From positions 1,754,134 to 1,818,133 of the forward strand of contig NW_003101672.1 in the NCBI RefSeq assembly GCF_000003855.2: a stretch of 64,000 nt of DNA, in the 5' to 3' direction. The notes beneath the pieces were generated by a model. The model did no database searches. It saw only the letters and a list, made by a program, of their open reading frames with translations, and was not told the origin of the DNA. Of the stretch, positions 46,641-58,698 are shown in pieces. How positions within the stretch are numbered: position 1 is the stretch's first letter; each line of letters opens with the position of its first letter. The DNA is from Blastomyces gilchristii SLH14081 (taxonomy: Eukaryota; Ascomycota; Eurotiomycetes; Onygenales; Ajellomycetaceae). The position numbers were made by a program, and so were the translations under genes.

Positions 46641-48208
46641 GCGGGCCTTGGCTGTCCGATATCATTGTCATTTTCGGTTTAATTTTCTTCCTTTCCCTGT
46701 TTTTTTGTGATTTTACTTTGTCTCTGGGACTGTCTGGGACTACGGAGGCTTTGATTTTTGTTACCTACATTTGCTACCCCGAGGAGCGGGGCATGTATAT
46801 ATGCGCCCAGGGGGGCTGCAAGTGTATGGATGTATATGTTTATGATCCAAATTTCCCCCCCCAACGACGGGCTAGCTATGTGATATCCAATATCCACTTT
46901 TGTATTCGTTTTGTTGTGCTTATGCCATACGTTGAAAAAGTTTGGCTGATACTCTTGGTCAACCCTTGATACCCATGAAAATTTCTGGGCGCGGGCAATT
47001 TTTGCGCTTGCTGAGATGCTGTTTTTCTGAATCACCTGCGGCTGCATGTTTGATCTATCAAACCGCTTCAATCCAACATGTGGGTTGATTTGACAGGTTC
47101 TGGGTTGTTTCCAAGAACATCCAGTGTCGGAACATCTAACCAGGCTTTGGAATGCATCGTGTCGCAATGTCGGGAGGAACCGGGTGCCCCATCCACCCCT
47201 TCCCACCCACCCTCCGATGATAAATAATGTCGGTTCATGCGCATCCATGTTTGTTATCCGCCGCTCAGGGCTGTGACCCTGTTATCGAGCACAGCCTCGT
47301 CTCGGGGTTGGCATTTGTCCACTATTCTACCTAAACTTCCTAAAGCCCATGTTTGTGCGAAAAGTGCTTATCCAATAAACTACTGAGACAGAAAGGATTG
47401 ATTGCCCATTGTGGAGCTCGACTGGCTGAGGCGCTGCGGTTGTTGGTTTTGTGTGCTTTTTTTCTAGGTGGTCGCTGACCTCAGCTCACAGTCGGTACGA
47501 TTTTCGCTGGCCCTATTGGCCACCGAGGAGTACGCCAAATATGGCTCGTCTTCAATTCTCCGTTTGGCTGCGGAACTTCTCCTCCCCAGCGTCGATTTTT
47601 GGTGAAAACTGGGAATCACAGCGGTGAAAAACGACGTCCGTGCGTTGCTGAACCACAGAGCTGCAAAACCAATGCCCATTGTCTTTCGTGTACGGAGTAA
47701 AAACAAGGTGCTTTATTTTGAGAGAAAAGTCTAGGCCTTGTCTCCTTCGGGCTACTAAGCATCCGGCTGCGGGACTCGGTTGTTGAGCTCCGTGGAGTTT
47801 CTTGGCAGCGGAGCCAAGTCCTGCCAAGCTCGGCCCGATCCAACAGAATGCGTGAAGTTCTTTGAACAATGGTCATGGTGGCCGGGCTGCTAATATTATA
47901 TTATTGACCGCTTCATTAACCTTCTTCTCTTTGTCTTCTGGGCCACTGACAAATCTGAAGAGCCCACAACTATTCTCTCTTTCTCTTTTATTTTTTTTGT
48001 GTCTCCAACGACTTTCCCCATGGCAAGTTTTTGTTCCATATGACATTGCCCTATTATCGCCTAGCACTTGGCACATCATCCCTCCGGTGTAGATCGTCGT
48101 TTCAGAGATTGCAAAACACACTACGGAGTAGCCTAATCACTTTGTTGCGGGCCAATCTCACCTCCTTACCATGAACATGTGCGAAATCGCAGCTGATTTG
48201 TGCAAACG

Positions 48209-48247
<39 letters not shown>

Positions 48248-48447
48248 CTTCTCGTTCAACGGGAGTGGATATGTCATTTCTTCTCCGATTATCCCCCTGA
48301 ACACAAAGCTCCCTTCATTTCCTCAGACGGGGAGATTTCAAAGTGTTTGTTGAGGGCTGTCCTCTCAACATAAGAACGGTCACTGCCCAGCTGCAGAACG
48401 AATCCCAACTGCGGTAACCACGTCAGTCCCCCCCAATTTCACACATC
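46641..48447. other. Intergenic with long T homopolymer
   Basis: 1.8 kb. A 189-residue minus-strand frame (47248-46679) overlaps the 3' side of the glycine-zipper gene but has no recognised domain and biased low-complexity segments. A 36-base T run lies at 48212-48247, about 200 bases before the DUF1275 start. The TACGGAGTA motif occurs near 47690 and 48121. No conserved gene seen. Confidence 0.55.
48212..48247. repeat. T homopolymer
   Basis: 36 consecutive T bases in the presumed DUF1275-gene promoter. Confidence 0.9.
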
Positions 48448-49490
48448 ATGAACCCAAAAGAGCTGAGCGTGCAGATTTCCTTCGCCGTCCCCAAAGCACA
48501 GGAGGATCGTGACTTTTCCAAGCCTAGGAAAAGTGAAAATGACCTCCCCCATCTCTCACGCAACTCCTCTTTCACGATCGTTGACCCTGAGAGCTTCATT
48601 TCAAACCTTCCTTGGCATAGAAGGCTATCTGACCACCTCAAGGAGGAGGTCGATCCCGCGTGGAGTGACCTGCTTCTGTTAGCTTGCTCGTTCGCCAGCG
48701 GAGTGATTGATAGCCTAGCATTCAAAGCGTGGGGGAGCTTCGCCAGCATGCAGACAGGTGCGTGATTTATATGTATATATATATGTATATATATATATAT
48801 ATATATATAAATATAAATATATGCATATCTCCTCTCTGGCAAACCACCCTTGTTAAAACCTAAAATCCAGGCAACATCGTCTTCCTCGCCCTGAGCGTCT
48901 CAGGGGAAGAGGCCCCCCCCACCGTCCGCTGGCCCAAATGCCTCATCGCCATCGCGGCCTTCCTCCTCGGAATCCTCTTCTTCATCCACGGGTCCCGCCT
49001 CCTCAACCCCCTCCGCCGCTCCACCCTCATCACCTCCTTCACCATCCAAACCCTCGCCATGCTCCTCGCCTCAGCCCTCGTGCAGACAGGCCTCGTGCAA
49101 CATCAACAAGCGGCGCACGGCCCGACCCCAGGCCCAGGCCCAGGCCCAGACCGCATAGCCTGGATGGAAATGATCCCCATCTCTCTCCTAGCATTCCAGG
49201 CCGGCGGGCAAATCATCACGTCCCGGCTTCTGAAAATGGACGAAATCCCCACCGTCGTGCTAACGACGGTTCTCTGTGATTTGCTGATTGATCCGCGGCT
49301 GCTTGCGAACCCTAACGCGGCCAGGAATCGGCGAATCGGTTCGTTTGGTGCATTGTTTGTGGGCGCGATGATCTCGGGTCTGCTATCTAAAAAGGCAGGG
49401 GTGGCGAGCTCGTTGTGGCTGGCTACGGCGGTTAAAGGGGCCGTTACGCTTTGTTGGGTGGTATGGAAGCCGAAAGAGAATGGTTGGTGA
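48448..49490 (+). CDS. DUF1275 (YoaK-type) multi-span membrane protein
   Basis: Exons 48448-48757 and 48871-49490; 309 residues. A hydrophilic N-terminus of about 75 residues with a phosphorylatable Ser/Arg segment (LSRNSSFTIVDPESF) is followed by the DUF1275 membrane region: LLLLACSFASGVIDSLAF, KAWGSFASMQTGNIVFLALS, CLIAIAAFLLGILFF, then ITSFTIQTLAMLLASALV, and later FGALFVGAMISGL and LWLATAVKGAVTLCWV. The motif F-x-S-M-Q-T-G-N is diagnostic of DUF1275, a family of unknown function found in bacteria and fungi. A GPTPGPGPGPGP-like loop lies in the middle. The single intron carries a long AT repeat (about 48770-48820). Neighbours do not hint at a substrate. Confidence 0.88.
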
Positions 49491-49902
49491 CGATTGTATG
49501 ATATGACACGGGATGTCGATTGAGATGCTTTCGCTCTGGCATATTATCTGACAACGGTTTTGCGTCCAACTGGTTTATTTCACTCTTATCTTTACGTCGT
49601 GTTTTCTCTTAACAACCCCTGTCTTGCTCTCACCCTTGTGCTAATCCTATTTAGGCTTAGTGCCAGGTAGGTGGTTTGGGTGGTTGCAACTTTCGAGATA
49701 GATAGTAGGGACAGCTTCAATTGCTCAATAGTTCTTTTTACCTCACCGTCGGTTTGAAAGATTGAAACAAAACGTGTAATGAGTTGAGATTGGTTGTTAG
49801 AGGCATAACCCCCCAGATATGATCTATATCTACAGAAAAGTTAAGGCGACGCACTCTGAAAATTGCGAGAAAAGAAAAAAAAAAAAAAAGAAAAAAAGAC
49901 AG
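49491..49902. other. Intergenic, convergent DUF1275 / PSST
   Basis: 412 bases between two stop codons, ending in an A-rich run (49868-49897). No gene seen. Confidence 0.6.
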
Positions 49903-50529
49903 TTACTTCCGATACCAAATCCTCGTAGTCCTCGACTTCACAATGAGCTTCCTGCGCACCACCGATATAGCATACATAAGCGCCTCAGCCGTCGGAGGAC
50001 AACCGGGGAGGTACACGTCCACGGGCAGCAGCCTATCCACGCCACGTACCACACTGTAGCTGTAGTGGTAATACCCGCCGCCGTTGGCGCAGCTGCCCAT
50101 GCTAATCACCCACTTCGGGTCCGGCATCTGGTCGTAGACCAGCCGCAGCGCGGGGGCCATCTTGTTTGTCACCGTGCCCGCGACGATCAGCAGATCCGAC
50201 TGGCGAGGCGAGGCGCGGAAGATGGTGCCGAGCCGGTCCTGGTCGTATCGCGGCATGGAGACGGCCATCATCTCGAGCCCGCAACATGCTAGTCCGAGTG
50301 AGATTGGCCAGAGGGACGCTTGGCGACCCCAGTTGGCTACTGCGTCGATGCTTCCGCTGTGGGGGGAAGAGAACGATGGGTTAGCATGGGATGGGGAATA
50401 TGATTTTGATATGTTGCAGCAGATGCAAGGCTGGGAAATAAGGCGATAGAGACAGTAACTAATACAAAAGAACGTATTTTTTTATCTATCCGTCTAAAAC
50501 GAATGAGGAGAGAGAGATAGCAGTAAAAG

Positions 50530-50561
<32 letters not shown>

Positions 50562-50975
50562 TACAGGAAATGTCCCATCGTGCCCGTCTTTTCATCCTGG
50601 CTGGGTAACAGCGACGTGCTTCGCTCCATCCTAGCCACGCCCAGTGTGCTTCCCGTTGTCGCTCGAGAGGGGGTCGATGAGGATGAAGCCGTCGCATTGC
50701 ATCTAATAATAATAAACAATGGCCCGTAGATCGCAGTGGGCGGCTGATCCCACCTTCTTCTACCATCCCGCAAGGCTGGGAAGGAGAGCAGGTTTGTTAG
50801 TGACAAGAACTCTTTTACTCTTCGGCCTCCATTCTTCTCCCCCCAAACCCCCCGTGAGTGGTTTTAGGGAGGGATGGAATGATAGTAAGAGGAAGCTGAG
50901 CTGACCTTTCGTTCTGGACAGCGCCAGTTTCGCAATATCAGCTCTCAAGCGGCCGTATAGGACTGCCGCCGACAT
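49903..50975 (-). CDS. Complex I PSST subunit (NADH dehydrogenase 20 kDa, NDUFS7-like)
   Basis: Mitochondrial complex I subunit that binds the terminal 4Fe-4S cluster N2 and passes electrons to ubiquinone. Exons in gene order: 50975-50906, 50775-50565 and 50356-49903; 244 residues. The N-terminus ([21 protein letters not shown]) and the Arg-rich exon 2 serve as presequence. TTGSTLGV precedes the core domain. N2 ligands are present: the tandem Cys in [10 protein letters not shown], the Cys in [10 protein letters not shown] and the Cys in [18 protein letters not shown] and FRASPRQSD are intact, and the protein ends IWYRK, as the family does. The core departs from the usual eukaryotic sequence at several otherwise constant sites ([10 protein letters not shown] for [17 protein letters not shown] for RGCDRIVP). 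Intron 2 contains a 28-base A run; its donor is placed at CT/GTACAG by frame. Confidence 0.9.
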
Positions 50976-52187
50976 GGGGGGTAGTAGTAACTAATCAATA
51001 AATAATCAAAGGGGGGAGGAGTTTGTTGGTTCAATCGCTTTCTTTGTCTGCAAAACAGGAAATAATATATAACTAATGTCAATATCAACAACACACATAC
51101 ACACACACACACATACACACTCATCTCTCATCTCTCATCTCTCATCTCTCTCTCTCTCTCTCTCTCTTTTTCTCTCTTCTGGGAGACGACGACGGGACGG
51201 AGACTCGGCCAGTCGGTTTGCCGCGATCACGTCGTCATGCCTCGGCTGGACTGGGCGTTTATTAGTAGTTGGGAGGAGGAGGAGGAGGAGGAGGAGGAGG
51301 AGATGTTATCTTTATCCCGTGCAATTGTTGTTCTTCTTCAAAACCATGAGAGCATAACTTTGATAAACTTGCTAATGTCATTCATTTCTTGATATCCAGT
51401 CCTGATTTTTAACACCGGCTGGCAGTTGAATAATAATAATAAGAAACCAGACAGCAGTAGTACTAATAAGTAGGTTAGCAATCCGCAAGTCGGGCCCCCC
51501 TCGAATTATGGACTTAATCAATCACTTAGGCTATGTTAGCAATAATGACCAGACCTTCATTCAAAAAGTAGAAGCAAGCAGCTCAAATTATATGTAACTA
51601 TATTTCTGCCCAGTGAGATATGTTCTTTATCCTTATAAATCAATATATGTTCTTATTTAGCGGGAAGGGTAATGAATGGATGGATGGATGATTGTGTGTG
51701 TTTTGATGATCTGAAAATAAACAAAAAATCCCCATATTTTTTTTTGGCCTTTCTTTTTTAAAAAAATCCTCTCTATAGATGACAAAAATTAAAAAACCCC
51801 GAACCCAACCTTCTATCTAGTTTTTTATTAAAGAAAGAAAGGGAGAAGGAAAGAATTTCATGGAAAAAAAATTGAATAGGAAAAAATAAAGAATCAACAA
51901 GAAGAAAGAGATGATATGGAAAAAGAGAGAAAAAAGAGAGAGAAAAAAAATAATGATGCTTCGAGAAGAAACAAGAATAGGAGAAGAGCAACAGAACAGC
52001 AAAAACGAAACGCAAAACATTTCTTTAGACCATATTAAACACCCATTAAAAATGAAAATTAAAACAGAAACCAATCATATGAACAGAAAATTAGATCATT
52101 AAATTCCCTCCAAGTTGGGGAAAAAGGAAAAAGAACAAAAAAAAAAAAAAAAAGGGAATTCAAAACCACAACGAGATCTATTCTCAT
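50976..52187. other. Intergenic, PSST promoter and eEF3 3' side
   Basis: 1.2 kb of strongly simple sequence: CA repeats (about 51090-51120), CATCT and TC repeats (51120-51175), a GGA repeat (51272-51302), then an A/G-rich stretch (51830-52160) downstream of eEF3. Open frames here come from the repeats. No gene seen. Confidence 0.6.
51272..51302. repeat. GGA trinucleotide repeat
   Basis: About ten GGA units in the PSST upstream region, following TC- and CA-repeat tracts. Confidence 0.9.
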
Positions 52188-55100
52188 TTACATATCCTCA
52201 TCGCTGAAGACCTCCTCACCCCTCTTGCGTCGGGCCATGCGATCCTTGCGCTTCTTCCGCAACTCGGATGCAGAGAGCTTCTTGGCTTTCTTTGACGATT
52301 CAACTTTGTTGCCTGCGAGTTTCAATTTGTTAGCAAAATCTGTTTGGGAACTAGGATGTAATAACAAGTATGGATTTCTTTGTGTGGATATATATATAAC
52401 ATACCCATAGCATCGAACTTCTCCTCATCGTCGTCCTTCTCAGTCAGGCGGGGGCCGGAACCCTGGCCCTGGACCCAGTTGTGGCCGGACGGCTGCATAC
52501 GGCCGATGCCGTCCGATTCGGATTTCAACACGGACCAGACCTCAGATGTGAGTCCCTCAGTGAATTCCGAGGAGTGAGTGATGATGATGACACCTCCCTC
52601 GAAGGCCTTGAGGGCCTTGGAGAGCGCACCGAGCGAGTCACGGTCGAGATAGTTGGTGGGCTCGTCGAGGACGATCAAGTGAGGACGTTGCCATGAGCAA
52701 GCAGCAAGCACGACCTTGACACGCTGACCGCCGGAGAGACCGCGCATGCGCGAGTGAGAGACCAACTCCGCATCGAGGCCGAAGAAGGAGCAGTGCTGTT
52801 CGATCTCCTTGCGGACGAGGGGGCGGAATTGACCGCTGGCCAGGGCCTCCTTTTGGTCAACCTCCGCGACCATCTTGGCGTGGGTAGCGAGAATCTCGTT
52901 ACGTGGAATCCAGGCGTTGTCAGCAGTCATCATGGGTGTCCATTTCTCGTTCTTCATGCCGACGTTTTCACCAAGGGCGAAGGAGCACTCGTACTCGTAG
53001 GAGTTCTTGAACTTGCGACGGGAGTGGATGCCGATGACGCGGCGTTGGCTGCCTTCAATGTTGTAGATCTTGTCCATGGCCTTCTCGTCTTCCTCAGTGA
53101 CGATCTTGTTGGCACGGTCCATAGTTTCGCGATCCTCGCCAGTCTGGAAACGCCATTGGATGTATTCAGATGGGGTTTTGTCGAGGTGGTTGTCGATATG
53201 GGCGAAGGCGTGTTGCTTGATGTAGGCGATACGGATGTTCTCGTGGTGGTAGATATCACCGGTGGTTGGGATAAGTTCACCGGTCAAGACGTTGACGAGA
53301 GTACTCTTACCAGCACCGTTGGGGCCAATGACGGCAATACGCGAACCGAGCGAACACTGGAAGGAGATGTCTGCGATCTGGGGCTTGGAGGTACCGGGAT
53401 ATTGGAACGACATGTTGTTGACACGGACAATAGCCTTGGCCTTGGTCTTGACGCCCTCGAGGAAACCTGGTTCTGGGAACTTGAATTCCATTTCCGAAGC
53501 CCCGAGCTCGAAGTAAGAGCGGGCAGATGGGCAGCGCTTGGCGAACTCAGTCAGGTTGCCACGGTATCTGCGGAGCTTGAAGCGTTCGTAGTGGATAACG
53601 TGTTGGACGACGTTATTCAAGAACTTGCTATCGTGGGAAACGATAATGGAAGTGCAGGGAGAGTTGATGAGGTAGTTCTCGAGCCACTGAACGTTCTTGA
53701 CGTCAAGATGGTTGGTGGGCTCGTCGAGCAGGAGGATATCAGGGTCTTCGAAGACAGCACGGGCAAGAGCAAGCTTCATCTTCCATCCACCGGACAGAGA
53801 GGTGATGGGGCCTTCGAATTGTTCGCGGAGGAAACCGAACTCGAGGAGACGGTCCTCAATAGCCTTGAGAGGGATCTCAACACCAACATCGGCCAGTTTC
53901 TTCTGAGTCCAGCCAATAACAGTCTGCTCAGTATCAGCAGCGTCGAGGTCGTGCTCGACGAAGACAGTCTTGACTTCATCCTTCTTGGGGAAACCTTCGA
54001 CCTGCTCGTTGTTGATGGCGCGCATGAGGGTGGATTTACCGGAACCGTTGGGGCCGAGAAGACCATATCGTTGGCCACGCTTGAGGCGCAGGTGGGTCTG
54101 GTTAAGCAGGATCTTAGCACCGTAGGCCAAGTTGAATGTGCAGTTGCAAAGATCTTCGCCCTCCTCTTCGTCGGGCTCAACCGCGGCCTCTTCCGCAGCG
54201 CCGGGAGAAGCACGCAGGCGGAGAGTTTCGGCGACTTCTCTGGCGTCAGCTTCACCAGTAATAGCGGTGATGTAAGGCAGGGTGTTCTCGGTCCACGAGG
54301 GCACGTCGACGACCTTCTCGTCGATGAGCTGGCCGGCAATGGCAGCAATGTATGTGATGGTAGCCTCGGAGGTGGCGATCTGGTCCTTGTGTTTGGCTTG
54401 GAGAATATCCTTGAGGATGGCGGTGACAGTCTCGACATCACCAGCCTTGGACACCTCGGGGATCTTGCCATCCTTTACATCACCAACACGGATGAGGGTG
54501 TCGAGACCTTGCTTGGTCTTCTCACGGGCCTCGGGATCAGCCAGGTTTTCGTAGTTCTTCTCGAGTGCAGGCATGAGTTTTGGCAAGAAAGCGGCGACGA
54601 TCTGAGGATCTTCGACGAGCTTACACATGTTGTCGACGATGACGGCAGACTTTCGCTTGATGGCGGTCTCACGCTCAGCAAGACCACGGTCAAGCAGGGG
54701 AACCATGATGGCCAAGGTGGGCTCATAGACGTCAGTGACGAAGGTGGTAGCACCGAGCAAGTGAACAGTCTCGGGGACATTCTCAGGTTTGGCGATACAC
54801 TTGATCAGCTCGGGAATGAAGCGTTCGATATCCTTGTTGACGATCAAGCCACAGACTTTCTCCATGATGCTGTAGGCGTATTTCTTGACTTCTGGTTTGG
54901 TATCCCACATGGATTCCGAAACAACGGGAATCAAATCTGGGACCCGGTAGGCGAGCTGAGCTGGAGAGGTCTCGACGAGGGCCTCAACGCACTGGAGGCC
55001 GGTCATCTTCTCCGTCCATTTTTGGGCGGAGAGAATGGATTTGATGATGGAAGGGAGAACAGCCTTGACGGAGTTTGGGTTGATGGCCTTGACAAGGGCA

Positions 55101-55605
55101 ACGGCAGCGGCTTGTGCAAGTTTCTTCACCGAAACCATCTTATCGCCGACAGCGGCGAGAGTGGGAGCCAGCAGACAGGCCAGGTATGGCTCGAAAGCTG
55201 GCGTAACGGACGAGTGGAGGGCGATGGCGAGAATGGCATCGAGGGCACGCTCACGAGCACTGACATCCTTCTTGTTTGAGAGCTGCTTCTTCAGCAGTTC
55301 GACAGCCCTGAAAGAAAAAATCTGTTAGCATTTTTTTTTCTCTTATTTTTTTCTCTTTCTTCAACGAGGGCAAGCAAGGTGAGAAGAGAGAGATAAAAGA
55401 GGGAAAGGGGGTTTTCATACTTGGCCGGGAGAACCTGCTCTTCGACAGGGCCGTTTAGAAGGGTAGCAATGTTGTTAGCAGCGGCTTTGGCCTCATCTGC
55501 GGTCTTGGTGAGGGAGAGGGTTTTGACGAGTTCCTCGAGGACACTCATGGATTTGGAGGAGTCTGTGACGACGGGGACAGGAGTGGCAACGTCGACAGCA
55601 GGCAT
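52188..55605 (-). CDS. tef3: Translation elongation factor 3 (eEF3), ABC-F ATPase
   Basis: Fungus-specific essential elongation factor that releases E-site tRNA from the ribosome. Exons in gene order: 55605-55421, 55307-52405 and 52312-52188; 1070 residues, the expected size. HEAT repeats occupy about the first 320 residues, then a four-helix region. ABC1 has Walker [10 protein letters not shown] (about 481), signature [14 protein letters not shown] and Walker [15 protein letters not shown]2 has Walker [10 protein letters not shown] (about 727), a chromodomain-like insertion with aromatic residues, signature [10 protein letters not shown] (about 921) and [12 protein letters not shown]. The C-terminus is lysine-rich ([20 protein letters not shown]) as usual for ribosome binding, then acidic (FSDEDM). 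Codon use is very biased, as for highly expressed genes, and leaves a spurious 841-codon open frame on the opposite strand. The upstream region is A/G simple sequence. Confidence 0.97.
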
Positions 55606-56566
55606 TTTGAAGGTATAAAATTAACAAGACTTTTGGAAGTTTTGAGTGTATAGAAACAGCGAAGGGGGTATTTATTAAAGATTCTCTTCTTCTCTTTTCT
55701 TTTGAGCGTGTTGTGTGCGGGACGGAAAAGTGTCCTACAAAAAAAAAAAAAAAAAAAAGAAAAGAGGGCGTCTCGCGAACGCGGGAGAGACCAACGAGAT
55801 GGGAAAACCGTCTATGAAGGGACTTTTTGTTTTTGTCTATCGCGGCAAGAACTGGACAAGGAAAAGATAGAAAGAGACGAAGGAGATGGAGAAGAAGGAA
55901 AAAGAGAGAGAGGAAAAGGGATGAGTGGAGATGGAGATGGAGATGGAGATGGGAGAGGAAGAAGAAGAAGAAGAAGAAGAAGAAAAAAAAAAAAGCGGAT
56001 GGCAGCAAGAACTTTGTGTGTCTTTTTAAAATCTTTCCCGGGGTTTTTTTTTTGTTTTTTTAGGAAGGGGGGCGAGGTGCCCGCTAGACCTAAACAGGAA
56101 TGGTTGGTATGGTCTGTAAGCTGGGACAAGGCTAGTTGGCAGAACCTTACAAATACGCGGCTCTGGTTGGCCAGCCGTGGTATGGTACGGTACCGGTGGT
56201 TGGCCACTGCGAGAGATTGGTTTTTTTTTTCCATTACTAAGATAGGAATAGCATAGTACTAAGTACATTATTATTACAAGGACTACTATGTAGTAGTAGT
56301 AACTTAGTAGGTAAGTGAGTATGAGTAGCGAGATGTTATTGCGAAGTTATTATTATTATATTGGGATCATCAAACGATGAGACCACGCTGGCCAGGCATC
56401 CGCTGTATGGTATGACCATTCGCTCAGCTCAGCCGCTGGGCACTGGGCAGGGCGCTTTCATTATTATTAATTATTGTTGTCTATTCTCTATAGTTACTTT
56501 TATTATTACTCTCTACCAGCCAATTGGTCCGCCTATTTTTATCCGATTCGCTGGCTCTTGATGTAA

Positions 56567-56592
56567 GTTACCCTACCCTACCCTACCCTACC
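56567..56592. repeat. CCCTA pentanucleotide repeat
   Basis: Four to five tandem TACCC units. It resembles but does not equal the fungal telomere hexamer TTAGGG/CCCTAA, so it is not called an interstitial telomere. Confidence 0.8.
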
Positions 56593-57355
56593 GCAGATAT
56601 GCCAGAATGTTTTTTTTTTTTTTTTTTTGTTATTTTTCCTTCTCCTCTCTTGATCGTTGTTGTTGTTGTTGTTGTTGTTGTTTACTTTTACTGATAAGGA
56701 TTGTTGATACAGACAGACCTGCCCCTCCTCCGCATTTCTCAAGAGTTAATTAACGTTAACTAATAACTATCCACGTCTTCCATCGGCGGAGCGACGGGAC
56801 ATCGTGGACAGCTAGCTTTGGAAATTTTTTATTTTTTTTTCCCTTATCTGTGGTCCCTTTTTGGTGTCCGACAAGTAAATTGATCTGTGGATGTGGCGGT
56901 GTCCCAGGCTGTACTTAACGGAATATTAATGCTAATAAGTCGGTTAGCAACTAATAATAAGGCTGTCGTCCCTTGGCTCACAAGGTTTTTGTTTTTTTCC
57001 TTGCTTGCTTATGCTGAAATTTTTCTGACGGATCTGCACAAGTTTCTGCCAAGGTTCAAGGTTTAAAAAATTTTGAATTTCAAAGCTGTGCTTGGTACGG
57101 GAGTTTACATACGCAGTAAAGTAGGCTTCAGAGTTGAGTTCTTTTCTTTCTCTTTTTTTTTTTTTTTTTTTTTTTTCCCCTGCTGATTAGACTCTCAACA
57201 GGGCTGATTACACCGCCTTTCAGGTCTACTAATTGGTGGTTTTGCTTTCTGTCTCTTACTGGCTGGTTGGCTGCTGTTTTTGATAAAGGGAAAAGTCCAC
57301 ATCGAAAAAAAAAGTGGATATCAATTAGCAGGGTTCTCCCTTTTTCTGTTTCTTA

Positions 57356-57383
57356 TTTTTTTTTTTTTTTTTTTTTTTTTTTT
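57356..57383. repeat. T homopolymer
   Basis: 28 consecutive T bases in non-coding DNA; a 24-base T run lies just before it at 57153-57176. Confidence 0.9.
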
Positions 57384-58670
57384 CGCCTTGAGGGAGGCTG
57401 GGAAGCGGGATGCAGCTGCCAACAAACGAAGAACAGACTGTTCTGTTCTTCTTGTTCTCGTTGCTTCCAGTATCTACTTGCTTTTCTAGTGTACATGTAC
57501 ATATCTATTTCCTATCCATCCTACGTACATGTACTCCGTACATATATATATATACTTCCTCCTACGGTACCATCAGTATTTTCCTCAGCGGCAAACAATC
57601 CAGCCAATCAGCATCCATCACGGGATTTTTGCCGTGGGAAGACTCGAAACATGATGACAACCCCATACAATAATAATAATACATAACAAACTTCACAAGG
57701 CTGATGATGGCCGAAAGAGGCAAGGAAAAAAAGAAGAAATGGAAGAAATGGAAGAAATGGAAAGAAAATATCGATCGAAGCGCCTAACGATATTTCGTTA
57801 TCTGGGGACAAGCAGTTTCAGAGTTCCTATATCAATTATTTACCAAAACCAATCATCATCATAATATTATTAATTATTAAACCAGTCCAATAAACAATGC
57901 AACGTGTAAATAATACAGATTTTGAAATGTAGCCTCAAATTCCAAAGTTCTCTCCTGAGTTACTCCGTAGATTTATTATTACAGGATTAGATTATTATTA
58001 CATTATCTCATCTCATACAACGGATTTCGCCACTAGAATGATTGTTATTATTGTAAAAAGTTCTGGACTGTTTTTAACTGTGCGTACGGAAGCGATAAAT
58101 CAAATTTCCGTTCCGTCGTCCGTTGATCTGTATTATTTATTTTTATAGATTATATAGTATAGTTACATCAATGTCAAGCCTCTCTCCATTGAAGCTGCAA
58201 TTAAATTACCTATGTCAAAATGGAAAAGAGCTTGCTGATTTGTATGGCTTAGTTAGTTATGCCCAAAGGTGTTGGTGGTTTCAGAACTGAGTGAGGCCTA
58301 ACCTAACATATTATTAGGTTTTCAACGTGGAAAGCAATGGCTAAATTAAATAATAATAATAGACTCAAGGCTTGTGACATTTCTGAAGTTAATAAATTAT
58401 TTAAACTTATTTTATTCTCATTGCCAAACCTTTGCGTCACTTCTTTAGCCTTTAGTTCTGGGCGTTGGAAAACCTTCCCTCAACCTCACGCCGGTATGAA
58501 ACTTTCTTTTTTATTCCGACAACCTCTAACTACAGAATAATAATAATGATGATGAGGGTTTGTTGGGTTTGTTGGGGAGCGTTCTTGAGGTTTGAGGTGA
58601 ATTAAATTCGCCTTCGCCGACGCCAACGGGAAACAGTTTGCGCGGCGGCGACTCGGATTCTCGGAAACTA

Positions 58671-58698
58671 TACTCTGTACTCTGTACTCTGTACTCTG
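58671..58698. repeat. TACTCTG heptamer tandem repeat
   Basis: Four perfect consecutive copies of TACTCTG, followed by TATACTCCGTACG, which contains the related TACTCCGTA motif. Confidence 0.9.

Noticed and set aside
46679..47248. 189-codon minus-strand frame downstream of the glycine-zipper gene
   Set aside because: No recognisable domain, signal or codon pattern; it overlaps the likely 3' region of the neighbouring gene.
52754..55279. 841-codon plus-strand open frame opposite eEF3
   Set aside because: It lies exactly antisense to the eEF3 exon. Strong codon bias in highly expressed genes removes antisense stops, and the translation is D/V/G/L-rich without any domain.
56567..56592. CCCTA repeat as interstitial telomere
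   Set aside because: The unit is five bases, not the hexamer CCCTAA, and the array is very short.
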